64,000 nucleotides of DNA from Bacteroidales bacterium (GTDB lineage: Bacteria > Bacteroidota > Bacteroidia > Bacteroidales > FEN-979). This document shows, piece after piece, positions 28,255 to 37,665 of the stretch. Within the stretch, counting starts at the first letter, position 1; each line of letters starts with the position of its first letter. The stretch covers positions 1 through 64,000 of the forward strand of contig JAQWBQ010000002.1 in NCBI GenBank assembly GCA_028706295.1, written 5' to 3'. The translations under genes were made by a program, and so were the position numbers. Under the pieces are notes generated by a model that ran no database searches, was not told where the DNA came from, and saw only the letters and a program-made list of their open reading frames with translations.

Positions 28255-30045
28255 TCAACGGCCTTTCAATCGTTCGAGCAACTCCTTGTCCATTATTTTC
28301 CCGATCGGATAGATCCCTTTTCTCGAATCGGAATAGGGCGATTTATTGTAAAACCAGTTCAGGATTTGTTGTGGATTGCCGGCAAAGAGGCTGTCGTCCG
28401 CTTTTTTTCTTTCAAATTCGACTTTAAGCTGAGGATCCCGTGCTAACATTTCAGCAGCCATTTTTTCGATAACATAGGATTCTCCGTACTCCTTTTGTTC
28501 CATAATGGCATCAAAAAATCCCCAGTAAACAAGCGATCCATCACCCCGGGGCTCCAGCATCTGTGGTATCACACGACCGGCCTGCTGCCGCACTTCAACA
28601 ATCATGGATCCTTTCGGGAACCAACGGTTTTCAGAAAATTCATCATAATCGATCAGACTCATGGGATGGTGCCCCTCATAAGAATTAGTTTGCCATTTCG
28701 GATTTTTAAACCTGCAGGTTCTGATCGGAAGGATGGTATCCTTTTTCAAGGCGGTCATCTGAATACCGTGGATCCTCAGTTTTTCAATGATATCGCCCCA
28801 CTCGGCGGGAATAATGTAGGCCTGCGGCAATTGAACCTGTATCAGTGGTCGTGTTTTATAAAAGTAGGGCAGTTTGAAAAGAACCGGATTTGTCCCATAC
28901 CGGAACCAATTCCCGTTGGAAAGGGAACTTTTTTCCACCTCATAATCAATTCCTTTAAATTCGACCATAACACTGTCGCTCATGAGTGTTTCGAACTGAA
29001 GTGTAAAAGGTTGGCTGATAAATTGTTCAGAGCGGGTAAAATCATCGGCCTGGTTTACCATTTTTTTCAGATGGTCATGTTGGTTTGCCAGGATTTCAAG
29101 GGTGGCCAATATACAATGATACGTTGCGTTTACCCTTTTTTGATAGGATTTGAGCATGTGGGTCTCAATCAGAATTCCCGGTCGGTTACGCAGTGCAACA
29201 TAACCCTGTGAAAGCATGGGAGGGGCGACCTCCGTAATAAGTCCACTACGGGGATCGTGCCAGTTGCGGAAATCAACGTACGGGAACATGAAATTACCTG
29301 CGGTATCGAGCCGGGAGGTTAAAGCAGGGATAAAAATCCCCGACGCCCATTTGGTCAGCCCCGAATCCATCTCCCCATATATCTCCATCAGGTAGGTGAG
29401 GGTGTACTGATAATCGGCCCCGTCGGTAGTATGGGTATCGATGAAAAAATCGGGCAACCATTTATTGAACAACCTGAGCCATGCCTTCATTTCGGGAGCA
29501 TCCGCCTTCAGGAAATCACGATTCAGGTTCAGGTTGTTGGCAGTGGTGCGCCAGCCCATTTCCCGGGGTCCGTTCTGGTTGATCCGGTTAAAGGGACCGA
29601 AACGTTCATGACCATCGGTGTTGAATATCGGAATGAACAGGATGGATAAGTTATTTAAAAAGCCAATAGGAATTTTTTTCAGGACAAGATCGCGGATAAG
29701 CATAAGTCCGGCATCCTTTCCATCGGGTTCACCGGCATGGATGCAAGCCTCGATCAATACAACGATCCTGCCGCGTTGCCTGATGGCATCGGGATCAGAT
29801 AAACCGTCACGATCAAAAATCATCAGCGGAAGATTCCTTCCCTGGGCGCTTTTCCCAAAGGTTGTCCAGGTTATCGCGGGCGAGGCTGAAGCCAGGTCTT
29901 TACAAAATGCTACGGTTTCATCATACTGGGGAGTCTCAGTACCGCCGGACTTTTCAAACCGGGTAAGCCAACGATCCGTCTGTGGTAACACGCATTGAAT
30001 AAAAGCGGTAAAACAGAGCAGGGTGCATAAAAGTTTTCGCATCAT
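28255..30045 (-). CDS. Secreted M14-family zinc carboxypeptidase-like protein
   Basis: About 596 aa from the MM start at 30045/30042, with signal peptide MMRKLLCTLLCFTAFIQCVLPQ. The N-terminal 300 residues form an M14 domain: the zinc ligands are in ACIHAGEPDGKDAG (HxxE) and probably FIDTHTTDG, and the catalytic Glu is in GILIETHMLK. The C-terminal half is a beta-rich region without a clear match. The track start at 30075 is a TTG lying beyond a perfect -7 box and is rejected. The gene ends two bases from the convergent NifS-SelD stop. Likely role: trimming peptides outside the cytoplasm. Confidence 0.9.
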   Translation of the reverse strand: MMRKLLCTLLCFTAFIQCVLPQTDRWLTRFEKSGGTETPQYDETVAFCKDLASASPAITWTTFGKSAQGRNLPLMIFDRDGLSDPDAIRQRGRIVVLIEACIHAGEPDGKDAGLMLIRDLVLKKIPIGFLNNLSILFIPIFNTDGHERFGPFNRINQNGPREMGWRTTANNLNLNRDFLKADAPEMKAWLRLFNKWLPDFFIDTHTTDGADYQYTLTYLMEIYGEMDSGLTKWASGIFIPALTSRLDTAGNFMFPYVDFRNWHDPRSGLITEVAPPMLSQGYVALRNRPGILIETHMLKSYQKRVNATYHCILATLEILANQHDHLKKMVNQADDFTRSEQFISQPFTLQFETLMSDSVMVEFKGIDYEVEKSSLSNGNWFRYGTNPVLFKLPYFYKTRPLIQVQLPQAYIIPAEWGDIIEKLRIHGIQMTALKKDTILPIRTCRFKNPKWQTNSYEGHHPMSLIDYDEFSENRWFPKGSMIVEVRQQAGRVIPQMLEPRGDGSLVYWGFFDAIMEQKEYGESYVIEKMAAEMLARDPQLKVEFERKKADDSLFAGNPQQILNWFYNKSPYSDSRKGIYPIGKIMDKELLERLKGR

Positions 30046-30063
30046 CGATATTTTCGCAGACTC

Positions 30064-30071
30064 CAAACTTA
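30064..30071 (-). promoter_or_regulatory. -7 box of the M14 peptidase gene
   Basis: CAAACTTA on the plus strand is TAAGTTTG on the minus strand, a full TAnnTTTG match. Transcription would start near 30057, twelve bases before the ATG at 30045. Confidence 0.55.
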
Positions 30072-30134
30072 ACAAAAAAACAGATCATATGGAAACATTT
30101 GGAACTGTGTTGCTTCAGGTTGATGAGAAATTCC

Positions 30135-30142
30135 TAACTTTG
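30135..30142 (+). promoter_or_regulatory. -7 box of the tetR-tolC operon
   Basis: TAACTTTG matches TAnnTTTG and lies 55 bases before the ATG at 30198. The start at 30174 in the track is a TTG just after the predicted start site and is less likely. Confidence 0.5.
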
Positions 30143-30197
30143 CGTTTGGTATCCGCTTACAGAAATACCGGGGTTGACCTTCCAATTATTACAAACA

Positions 30198-30878
30198 ATG
30201 GTTGATTTTAATACCATTCCCGAATCACAGACCTTTTATCCTTCAAGGATAATGGATCCTGTATTGATAGATATTCTGGAACGGGTAAGGGCGCTCTTTT
30301 ATAAAAATGGTGTCCGAAGTGTTTCGATCGATGCCATCTGCAGCAACATCGGGATTTCCAGGAAAAAGCTCCATCTCTATTTCTCAAGTAAAAGTGATTT
30401 GGTTGAGAAGCTGCTGACCCTGGAGCGGCAAAATTTTGAAGAGATTTTTAACAGGAATAATTTCGACGGGGTCAACTCCATTGATATTCTTCTTACCGTT
30501 AGTCTGGAACTGGGGGAACGTTTTTGGGATATAAGTCCATCCATGACTTTTGACCTGGAAAAATATTACCCCGACATATATCACAAACATGTGGAACAGC
30601 GCATCGAGTCGATATATGAAAAAATGGTACTCAACATCAGAAAAGGAATCCGACAGGGAATTTACCGCGACGATCTGAGTGTTGAGCTGGTTGCTCGACT
30701 CTATATCCGCCGGCTTTTGGATCTTCACAACCCGGAGTTTTTCCCCGCCGAAGAATTCTCTTTCCAGACACTCTTCGATGTCATGTTTGATAATTTCATT
30801 CGTGGGATTTCCAACCAGCGGGGTATTGACTATTATGAAAAGCAAAAAAGAAAAGTAAATTTTAAGAAATTCCAGTGA
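30198..30878 (+). CDS. TetR/AcrR family transcriptional regulator
   Basis: From the ATG at 30198 the protein is 226 aa. The N-terminal helix-turn-helix domain is clear (ALFYKNGVRSVSIDAICSNI followed by GISRKKLHLYFSSKSDL), and the all-helical C-terminal ligand domain is diverged, as usual. It lies four bases upstream of a TolC-type efflux gene and probably represses it and, by the usual logic, the convergently encoded adaptor and pump. A basic C-terminal tail (KQKRKVNFKKFQ) is unusual for the family. Confidence 0.9.
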   Translation: MVDFNTIPESQTFYPSRIMDPVLIDILERVRALFYKNGVRSVSIDAICSNIGISRKKLHLYFSSKSDLVEKLLTLERQNFEEIFNRNNFDGVNSIDILLTVSLELGERFWDISPSMTFDLEKYYPDIYHKHVEQRIESIYEKMVLNIRKGIRQGIYRDDLSVELVARLYIRRLLDLHNPEFFPAEEFSFQTLFDVMFDNFIRGISNQRGIDYYEKQKRKVNFKKFQ

Positions 30879-30882
30879 GTTG

Positions 30883-32253
30883 ATGAAGCCCTCCTTTACG
30901 TTCCTGGTTTTTTTATTCTGCTTTTTTTTATCTGTGCAATCTGTTGCCCAGAGATCAAATATTCCGGGATCTTCCGAGCTGCTGAGAATGTCGCTTGAAC
31001 AGGCACAGGCTTATGCCTTGGAAAACAATTATGACCTGATAAACTCCGCCACGGATGTCGAAATAGCGCGGAAGATGGTTAAGCAAAATACCGCCATCGG
31101 ATTGCCCCAAATCAATGCAGGAGTCGATTATCTGGATTACCTGGTCATTCCCACCCAGATGATCCCGAATTTCTTTACGCAGCCCCCAAACCCTTCTGAG
31201 CTTATTCCGGTGAAATTTGGCGCCACCTACAATATGTCTGTAAAAGGCACCCTCACCCAGTTACTTTACAGCGGCCAGTATCTTGTGGGATTGCAGACTG
31301 CAAAAGCGTACCTGGAAACCTCCAAGCAGAAAAATCTGAAGGATAAAGTCGATGTTAGAGATCTGATCGCCGACATATATTTTCGCTTACTTGTGGTAGA
31401 TGAAGGGATTAAAATTCTTGACTCGACCTATATGGTTGTAAGTAAACTGGTCGAAGAGATCAGGAAAAGTTATAAAGTAGGTATTCTTGAGGATATTGAA
31501 GTGGATCAGGCCGAACTGAACCGATCCAATTTATGGGCTACGCTGACCTATACCAAAAACCAACGAACGCTGGTTTATGCTAATTTGAAATTCATTATCG
31601 GATTGAAAGATAATCAGGAACTGGAGCTTACCGACAACCTGAATTACTTTCTGGCACAGGTAAATCCCAATGAACTTTTAAATCAACAATTTGATTATCA
31701 GTCGAATATTGATTATAAATTATTGAAGAAAGCTGATTATCTGACCCTCATGCAGTACAAGCTTTCCAAAACCACATACCAACCTACCCTCAGCGGATTC
31801 CTTGGTGCATCTACTTCGGCACAACGCAACACCTGGTCCTTCTTTAACTCCAAGGAAGTATGGTACCCCACTGTTAATTTCGGCATTTCACTTCAGATAC
31901 CGATCTGGAGTAGTGGCGGAAGGAAATATGCAGTTGACCAGGCCCGGTTGAATGTGGAAAAAACGAAGGTCACAGATGAAAAGATGAGGGTAGGACTTGA
32001 GTTACAGGTAGCAACTGTGCGGACAGAGTTCAACAATGCCTACACCATTTACAAAAACAAAGAAAAAGGATTTGAGACTGCACTCAGGATCTATGAAAAG
32101 ACGATGGAGAAATACAAGCAGGGAATGGTAGGAAGCACCGACCTTAATCAACGATACCAGCAATTTCTGTCGGCTAACAGCGATTATATGCAGTCCATTT
32201 ATGCCTTGCTGAGTCAGAAGATCAAATTGTCAAAACTACTGGAGAAATTTTAG
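30883..32253 (+). CDS. TolC-family outer-membrane efflux protein
   Basis: From the ATG at 30883 this 456-aa outer-membrane channel has a signal peptide (FLFCFFLSVQSVAQ) and two OEP repeats, seen as the repeated helical segments starting LRMSLEQAQAYALENNYDL and, in the second half, VNFGISLQIPIW. It would form the trimeric exit duct for the RND pump whose adaptor and transporter are encoded on the opposite strand and converge on its 3' end with a 26-base gap. In most Bacteroidota loci all four genes run together, so this split arrangement is notable. Confidence 0.92.
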   Translation: MKPSFTFLVFLFCFFLSVQSVAQRSNIPGSSELLRMSLEQAQAYALENNYDLINSATDVEIARKMVKQNTAIGLPQINAGVDYLDYLVIPTQMIPNFFTQPPNPSELIPVKFGATYNMSVKGTLTQLLYSGQYLVGLQTAKAYLETSKQKNLKDKVDVRDLIADIYFRLLVVDEGIKILDSTYMVVSKLVEEIRKSYKVGILEDIEVDQAELNRSNLWATLTYTKNQRTLVYANLKFIIGLKDNQELELTDNLNYFLAQVNPNELLNQQFDYQSNIDYKLLKKADYLTLMQYKLSKTTYQPTLSGFLGASTSAQRNTWSFFNSKEVWYPTVNFGISLQIPIWSSGGRKYAVDQARLNVEKTKVTDEKMRVGLELQVATVRTEFNNAYTIYKNKEKGFETALRIYEKTMEKYKQGMVGSTDLNQRYQQFLSANSDYMQSIYALLSQKIKLSKLLEKF

Positions 32254-32279
32254 AAATCAACAGCCTGTCTCTGACATTT

Positions 32280-35200
32280 TTACGACCACCAGTTCTTTTT
32301 AGGGTTTGATTTTTTTCTTTTCCACCTGATTTTCATCTTTGTATCAATCAACACCATTGCCGGGACAAATACCAGCGTGAGAAAGGTCGCAAAACTCAAA
32401 CCGAAGATAATAGTCCAGGAAAGCGGACCCCAGAACATTGCATTGTCTCCTCCAAAGTAGATATGGGGATTCAGATGCGTGAACAGGGAAACAAAGTCGA
32501 TATTCATTCCGATTGCAAGCGGAACAAGCCCGAGAATGGTGGCAGTCGCCGTGAGAACAACAGGGGTAATCCTGGTTTTACCGGCCTGAATGATCGCTTC
32601 TTTTGATTTCATTCCCCGTTGCTTCAATTCATCACAGAATTCAACAATAAGGATCCCGTTTCTTACAACAATACCTCCTAAAGCAACAATACCAAGTCCG
32701 GTCATCATAATACTGATCGACATTCCAAAAACTGCAATGCCAAAAAGAACCCCGATTATGCTGAACAGGACTTCACTTAATATGATAAGTGATTTGCTGA
32801 GAGATCCGAACTGGGTGATCAAAATGAAAAAGATCAGACCGATCGCTATGAGCATGGCCTTTGCCAGAAACGCCATCGTATCAGCCTGGTCCTCCTGTTC
32901 TCCGGTAAGGCTGATCTCAATGCCCCGGGGTTTCTCAAATGCGGGGATGGCTTTGTTTATGGCCAGAACAATTTCGTTTGCCGTGTGTCCCGAAAGGACT
33001 TCAGAGGATAGCGTGATCACCCGTTTCAGGTTTTTCCGTTTAATTCCTCCATACGTATCCTTGTACTGAATCGAAGCCACAGACGAAATCGGAATCTGCC
33101 TTAATTGTCCGGAATTCATGTCCCGGTAAGTGATCCTGGAATTGATGATCTGGTTGATATTGGTCCGCTCTTCTTCTGAGAACCTCAGTTGAATCGGGTA
33201 CTCATCTTCTTCCTCTTTGTATTTTGAAATTTCCTTCCCATAGATAGCTGTTCGCATCTCCATCCCGATCTGACCAAGCGACAATCCTTCGCGGTTCGCA
33301 CGAACCCGGTCGATGTTGATAATGATCTCCGGTTTGTTATTTTCGAAATCTGATTTTAATTGTTCGATTCCGGGAATGTTTATGGAATCAAGGTAGGACT
33401 TAAATTTGGTGGCCGTAACGATCAATTCATCCAGATCCTCGCCGGTTATTTCGATGTTGACGGGCTTTCCGGTAGGCGGACCCATCTTATTTTTATCGAC
33501 GGTGACTGTGACCCCGGGAAAGCTCTTCAACTCCTTTCGCATGGAATCCATGTACGTTTGCGTCGAAATTCCCTGCCTGTACCTGCTTTCGACAAAATTT
33601 ACAGTGATCTTGCCTTTGTTTGATGAGACCGACCGGTCGAACATACTTTCACCGGCGCCAAGTCCTACATTGGTGATAACCGACTCAACGATCGGATTCT
33701 TTTCACCAAGAATGGAATGAACTTTCCGCTCTACAAGATGTGTTACAGAATCGGTAACGCGCTGATCAGTCCCTTCCGGGAGTTTGATAAAAACATAGAT
33801 ATATCCCGGTTTGTTGTCGGGAAAAAATCTAACCTGAGGTTTCACCAGTCCGATCATCATAATGGAAGCAAAAAACATGATGATCACACCAATGAGCAGA
33901 TACCATGGGTTTTTACCCTTTAAGGCGATAAGAAGCGTTTTTTCGTACATGTGCATGATCCATGGCCAAAGGTCGTTCTGAAATTTCAGAATAGCCTTTT
34001 TCAGTACGATCCGGTACAGGAGGTTCAGGATTAAAGCCAACATGAAAACATTACCGATTGCAAATCCACCGGCAAGGTAAGATATCAGTGCAAGTACTCC
34101 AAGCAATACACTGATTATCAGCAATCTTTTACGATCAGTCCGGTGATCGGTCTGATCATATTCATGCTTCATGAACGACACGGCAAACACCGGATTGATG
34201 ATATATGCCACGAATAACGAAGCAAAAAGCGTCAATATCAATGTTACGGGAAGGTAATACATGAATTTTCCGACAACCCCGGGCCAGAAAGCCAGTGGGA
34301 AGAACGGGGCGAGTGTGGTCAGGGTACCTGAAAGAATCGGTAGAAAGACTTCACCGGCCGCATGTTTAGCGGCCTTGACAATATCGGTCTCGTATCGGTG
34401 TAAACGATGGGTGTTTTCAATGACCACGATCGCATCATCCACAATGATTCCCAATGCAAAAATGAATCCGAACATTACGATCATATTCATGGTAAAGCCC
34501 AATCCCGGCATGATCAGATAGGCCATGAACATGGAAAGGGGAACCGATAATCCGACGAAAAATGCATTGTTGAACCCCATAAAGAACATCAATACCAGCA
34601 CCACCATAATAAAACCAATTACAATCGTGTTGTTGAGTTCTTCCAGCGTGCTTTTGGTGAATCGTGACTGATCGCCCGTGAGGGTAATGCTGAGATCGGG
34701 TGGATAATAATTCGTTTTCATGTTCTCCATGATCTCTTTGATTTCCCGGGAGGCATTCAGCAGGTTTTCTCCGCTTTTTTTTATGACATTTAACGTGATC
34801 ACATTTTTGCCATCCAACCGGGCAAAGCTTTCCTGCTCTTTGAAGCCATCCCTGACCTCGGCAATATCCTGAATATAAACAATGGCGCCGCTCGAAGATT
34901 TCAGAATGATATTTTTGATTTGTTCAGGCGATTTAAACTGGCCAGCCAGCCTGATGGTGTATTTAGTTCCGAATGATGTGATGGTACCGGCTGAAACCGT
35001 TACATTTTCAGAAGCGACTGCCGATTCGATATCGCGAAAAGAGACACTGGCGGCCTGCATCTTGTACATGTCCACATCAATTTGGATCTCCCGTTCCAGT
35101 GATCCCACGATATCGACCCGGGTGATCTCCTTTAAGGTTTCAATCTTATCCTGTGCATCCTCGGCATATTCCTTCAGGCGCTGCAAGTCATAATCGCCCG

Positions 35201-35663
35201 AAAGGTTGATAAACATGATGGGTACTTCGGAAATATCAACCTCTTTGATATCAGGATCTTTTGGAAGATTGTTCGGCAAGGTGGATTTGGATTTGTCAAC
35301 GGCATCACGGACCCTTTGTTTGGCCTCAGAGACTTCAATTCCGGGATTGAATTCCACCACAATGGAGGAGAAGTCCTGAACCGAATTGCTGGTAATTTCT
35401 TTTACATCGGCAAGTGATTTGCACTGCTTCTCAATCGGACGTGTAACCAGGTTTTCCATATCCTCCGGTGAGGTGCCCGGATACGCGGTATTGATAATAA
35501 TTGTCGGAATTACGATTTCAGGAAACTGCTCCTTGGGGATGTTAAAATAGGACAACAGGCCAAGTGCAGTTATAAATACAGCCAGGACGTAAATACTGGT
35601 CTTGTTGTCGATAGCCCAACTGGTTGCAAAGAACTCTTTGAGCCGGTCAGTTTTTTCTTTCAT
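32280..35663 (-). CDS. RND efflux transporter, AcrB/HAE family
   Basis: This 1127-aa inner-membrane proton-driven pump has the RND repeat: TM1 at about 20-40, porter domains, TM2-TM6, and the TM4 proton relay in FALGIIVDDAIVVIENTH (Asp-Asp at 409-410). The second half repeats the pattern with GIVALGGIVVRNGILIVEF. It is about 80 residues longer than AcrB. The extra length includes two added hydrophobic helices at about 513-550 between the two halves. It follows the adaptor gene by three bases and is therefore in the same operon. Confidence 0.93.
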   Translation of the reverse strand: MKEKTDRLKEFFATSWAIDNKTSIYVLAVFITALGLLSYFNIPKEQFPEIVIPTIIINTAYPGTSPEDMENLVTRPIEKQCKSLADVKEITSNSVQDFSSIVVEFNPGIEVSEAKQRVRDAVDKSKSTLPNNLPKDPDIKEVDISEVPIMFINLSGDYDLQRLKEYAEDAQDKIETLKEITRVDIVGSLEREIQIDVDMYKMQAASVSFRDIESAVASENVTVSAGTITSFGTKYTIRLAGQFKSPEQIKNIILKSSSGAIVYIQDIAEVRDGFKEQESFARLDGKNVITLNVIKKSGENLLNASREIKEIMENMKTNYYPPDLSITLTGDQSRFTKSTLEELNNTIVIGFIMVVLVLMFFMGFNNAFFVGLSVPLSMFMAYLIMPGLGFTMNMIVMFGFIFALGIIVDDAIVVIENTHRLHRYETDIVKAAKHAAGEVFLPILSGTLTTLAPFFPLAFWPGVVGKFMYYLPVTLILTLFASLFVAYIINPVFAVSFMKHEYDQTDHRTDRKRLLIISVLLGVLALISYLAGGFAIGNVFMLALILNLLYRIVLKKAILKFQNDLWPWIMHMYEKTLLIALKGKNPWYLLIGVIIMFFASIMMIGLVKPQVRFFPDNKPGYIYVFIKLPEGTDQRVTDSVTHLVERKVHSILGEKNPIVESVITNVGLGAGESMFDRSVSSNKGKITVNFVESRYRQGISTQTYMDSMRKELKSFPGVTVTVDKNKMGPPTGKPVNIEITGEDLDELIVTATKFKSYLDSINIPGIEQLKSDFENNKPEIIINIDRVRANREGLSLGQIGMEMRTAIYGKEISKYKEEEDEYPIQLRFSEEERTNINQIINSRITYRDMNSGQLRQIPISSVASIQYKDTYGGIKRKNLKRVITLSSEVLSGHTANEIVLAINKAIPAFEKPRGIEISLTGEQEDQADTMAFLAKAMLIAIGLIFFILITQFGSLSKSLIILSEVLFSIIGVLFGIAVFGMSISIMMTGLGIVALGGIVVRNGILIVEFCDELKQRGMKSKEAIIQAGKTRITPVVLTATATILGLVPLAIGMNIDFVSLFTHLNPHIYFGGDNAMFWGPLSWTIIFGLSFATFLTLVFVPAMVLIDTKMKIRWKRKKSNPKKNWWS

Positions 35664-35666
35664 CTT

Positions 35667-36782
35667 CTAAAAGTCAATGAATTGTCCGTCATAAAGATCT
35701 TTGTACCCTGCTGTTATAATCATGTCCCCCTCATTTAATCCGGTAAGAATTTCTGTAAGTCCGTTAAACGATACAAAAGGCGCCACTGCACGTTTTCTGG
35801 CAACCTTTTTTCCGTTCTCAAGTGAGGCGATGAAAACGAACTGACCTTCATTTCTGGAACTCTGGATGAAATTCTGTGGGATTGAAATGGTAGATGGATT
35901 GATATAATCCCTGATTTTAAGGACCGCGATCATATTGGCCCGGAAAGTAATATCGGTCACGGGCAGGGAAACTTCAATAATAAAGGTCCGGTTGGTGGGA
36001 TTGATATATTTACTGGCAAAGGTAACTTTCTGATCAAGCTCCCGGTTTAAATCGGGAAGATACACCTTGACCTGGTCGCCGGGATGCACTTTAGCAGAAT
36101 AGGCTTCTCCGACATCTGCAACCGCTTTGGCCCTCGAAAAATTCACAATCCGGAATGCAGGGATGGGAGAGGAGGAGGATGCCATTTGTCCGACTTTAAT
36201 GGGGATATCTTCAATAGTTCCGTCGATGGGGGCGGTGATCACCGACATCTTGATCTGGTCTTCCAGGGTTGCAATGCCGTTCTGCGCCGATTCCATGTCG
36301 TTCTTAGCTTTAAGGTATTGAATCTCGGAACCGATATTCTGATCCCACAGAATTTTTTGCCGGTTGAAGATGTCCGTAAGAAAGGCCAGTTTGCTTTTCA
36401 GATCGACAAGCTGCTGTTTCATGACTTCGGCATCCAATTCGGCAAGAACTGCTCCTTTGTTCACATAATCACCTTCATGAACTAAAATCTTCGTTACGAC
36501 GCCTCCCTGATTACGCGGGCTGACCCCGATATTGTCGTTGCCATCAATCCGGCCCTGGACCTCGATATAATGTTCAAAAGGTTTTTTACGCAAGGTATCA
36601 ACCAGCACTTTGGTTGCTTCAGATCCTGCGGGATGAAGTTCCTGTTCGAGCTTCAGGATCTCAGCAGTCAGTCGATCGTGTTCCTTTTTAAGTTCCGTTA
36701 GCCGGGCTTGTTTGTCTGTTTGTCTGTTGCCACATGACGCTAGAAAAAAAATGATACCCGTTATGATCAGCATCTTTCTCAT
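35667..36782 (-). CDS. RND efflux periplasmic adaptor lipoprotein (HlyD/AcrA-like)
   Basis: The 371-aa protein has a lipobox (FFLASCGN), so it should be anchored to the inner membrane by lipid. A coiled-coil hairpin (about 25-45 and 115-170) is flanked by the biotinyl-lipoyl motif (LVHEGDYVNKGAVLAELD) and a beta-barrel domain. It bridges the RND pump and the TolC channel. It is the first gene of the operon with the pump; a -7 box lies about 55 bases upstream. Confidence 0.92.
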   Translation of the reverse strand: MRKMLIITGIIFFLASCGNRQTDKQARLTELKKEHDRLTAEILKLEQELHPAGSEATKVLVDTLRKKPFEHYIEVQGRIDGNDNIGVSPRNQGGVVTKILVHEGDYVNKGAVLAELDAEVMKQQLVDLKSKLAFLTDIFNRQKILWDQNIGSEIQYLKAKNDMESAQNGIATLEDQIKMSVITAPIDGTIEDIPIKVGQMASSSSPIPAFRIVNFSRAKAVADVGEAYSAKVHPGDQVKVYLPDLNRELDQKVTFASKYINPTNRTFIIEVSLPVTDITFRANMIAVLKIRDYINPSTISIPQNFIQSSRNEGQFVFIASLENGKKVARKRAVAPFVSFNGLTEILTGLNEGDMIITAGYKDLYDGQFIDF

Positions 36783-36834
36783 GATGAAATTCTGATGTTA
36801 ATGGATGAATATTCAAAATCAATGTTGAATGCGC

Positions 36835-36842
36835 CAAATATA
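36835..36842 (-). promoter_or_regulatory. -7 box of the adaptor-RND pump operon
   Basis: CAAATATA on the plus strand is TATATTTG on the minus strand, matching TAnnTTTG, with a predicted leader of about 45 nt before the ATG at 36782. Confidence 0.45.
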
Positions 36843-36899
36843 GTGATTTTCAGGGTTAAAAATCATTCCTGAAGAATTTCGGTTTTGCCCTCTTTTCAA

Positions 36900-36907
36900 T
36901 ATCTTTG
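36900..36907 (+). promoter_or_regulatory. -7 box upstream of the first ECF sigma gene
   Basis: TATCTTTG matches TAnnTTTG; a TTTC at 36876-36879 could serve as -33 with a 20-base spacer. Transcription would begin near 36914. Confidence 0.45.
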
Positions 36908-36915
36908 CTAAGTAA

Positions 36916-36968
36916 ATACCAGGTTATTAATTATTCTGATACAGAGCGAAATATTTAACCACTGGTAT
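36916..36968 (+). promoter_or_regulatory. Possible 5'-leader hairpin before the ECF sigma gene
   Basis: ATACCAG at 36916-36922 pairs with CTGGTAT at 36962-36968, extended by GTTA/TAAC across a 2-base bulge to an 11-bp stem with a loop of about 30. It would form the very 5' end of the sigma-factor mRNA. Confidence 0.35.
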
Positions 36969-37101
36969 GCTGGAATGGAAATCTCCATGAATGATAAAGC
37001 ATGGTGTTTGAGACCAATCTGTTTAAATTTGAGGATTAAGATGTTCTCATTTTCAGGCAACTATTTTCTTAAGTTCGTGTCTTTACCTTACTGGTTCCCG
37101 G

Positions 37102-37662
37102 ATGCTCGAGGATGATTCCATACTTGAGGGGTGCATAGCGGGATCACGCAGCGCCCAGAGCGCCCTTTATCGGAAATACAGCCCGGTAATGATGGCGGTA
37201 TGCCTGCGTTATGCCCAAAACAGGGATGAGGCTGAAGATATTTTGCAGGAAGCGTTCCTGAAAATCTTTCAGAATATCAGATCGTTCCGGAAAGAAGGAT
37301 CATTTGAAGGGTGGATGAAGCGGATTATGATCAACCATGCATTAAATTATTTCAGGAAGAATCGCCGAATGCCATTTATCGAAGACCTGGAAGCAATAAA
37401 TGAAAAGGAGGTTATGGAAAACGATGATCAGATTTCGGTTCATGCCCCGGTTTCGGCTGATACCATTATTGCCCTGATCCAGATGCTTCCTCCGGGTTAC
37501 CGTCTTGTATTCAATATGTACGTATTTGAGGAATATAGCCATAAGGAGATTTCTGAGGCTTTATTGATTTCCGAAAATACTTCAAAAACTCAGCTTCTGA
37601 AAGCCAGGAGAATGCTGAGAAAAAAGTTATATGAAAAAAATCTGGTGAAAAATACGCCTTAA
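37102..37662 (+). CDS. ECF RNA polymerase sigma factor (first copy)
   Basis: The 186-aa sigma-70 family ECF factor has region 2 (CLRYAQNRDEAEDILQEAFLKIFQNI) and region 4 helix-turn-helix (YSHKEISEALLISENTSKTQ), with no region 1.1 or 3. It is clearly paralogous to the sigma factor at 40934, for example ALYRKYSPVMMAVCLRYA here against ALYKRFSPKMYGICLRYA there. The next gene, three bases on, encodes a membrane protein with an anti-sigma-like N-terminus that should hold it inactive until an envelope signal arrives. Confidence 0.95.
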   Translation: MLEDDSILEGCIAGSRSAQSALYRKYSPVMMAVCLRYAQNRDEAEDILQEAFLKIFQNIRSFRKEGSFEGWMKRIMINHALNYFRKNRRMPFIEDLEAINEKEVMENDDQISVHAPVSADTIIALIQMLPPGYRLVFNMYVFEEYSHKEISEALLISENTSKTQLLKARRMLRKKLYEKNLVKNTP

Positions 37663-37665
37663 TCA

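Larger units (their letters stand above)
36783..37101. other. 319-base intergenic region between the efflux operon and the sigma-factor operon
   Basis: This is the only gene-free stretch over 300 bases. It holds the divergent -7 boxes at 36835-36842 (minus) and 36900-36907 (plus, TATCTTTG), and an imperfect hairpin at 36916-36968 directly after the plus-strand start. No gene, tRNA or known riboswitch was recognised. The predicted leader of the sigma gene would be about 185 nt, long enough to hold regulation. Confidence 0.6.

Noticed and set aside
28495-29211. 238-aa plus-strand ORF
   Set aside because: It lies entirely antisense to the M14 peptidase, whose zinc and catalytic motifs are intact; the antisense product has no recognisable domain.
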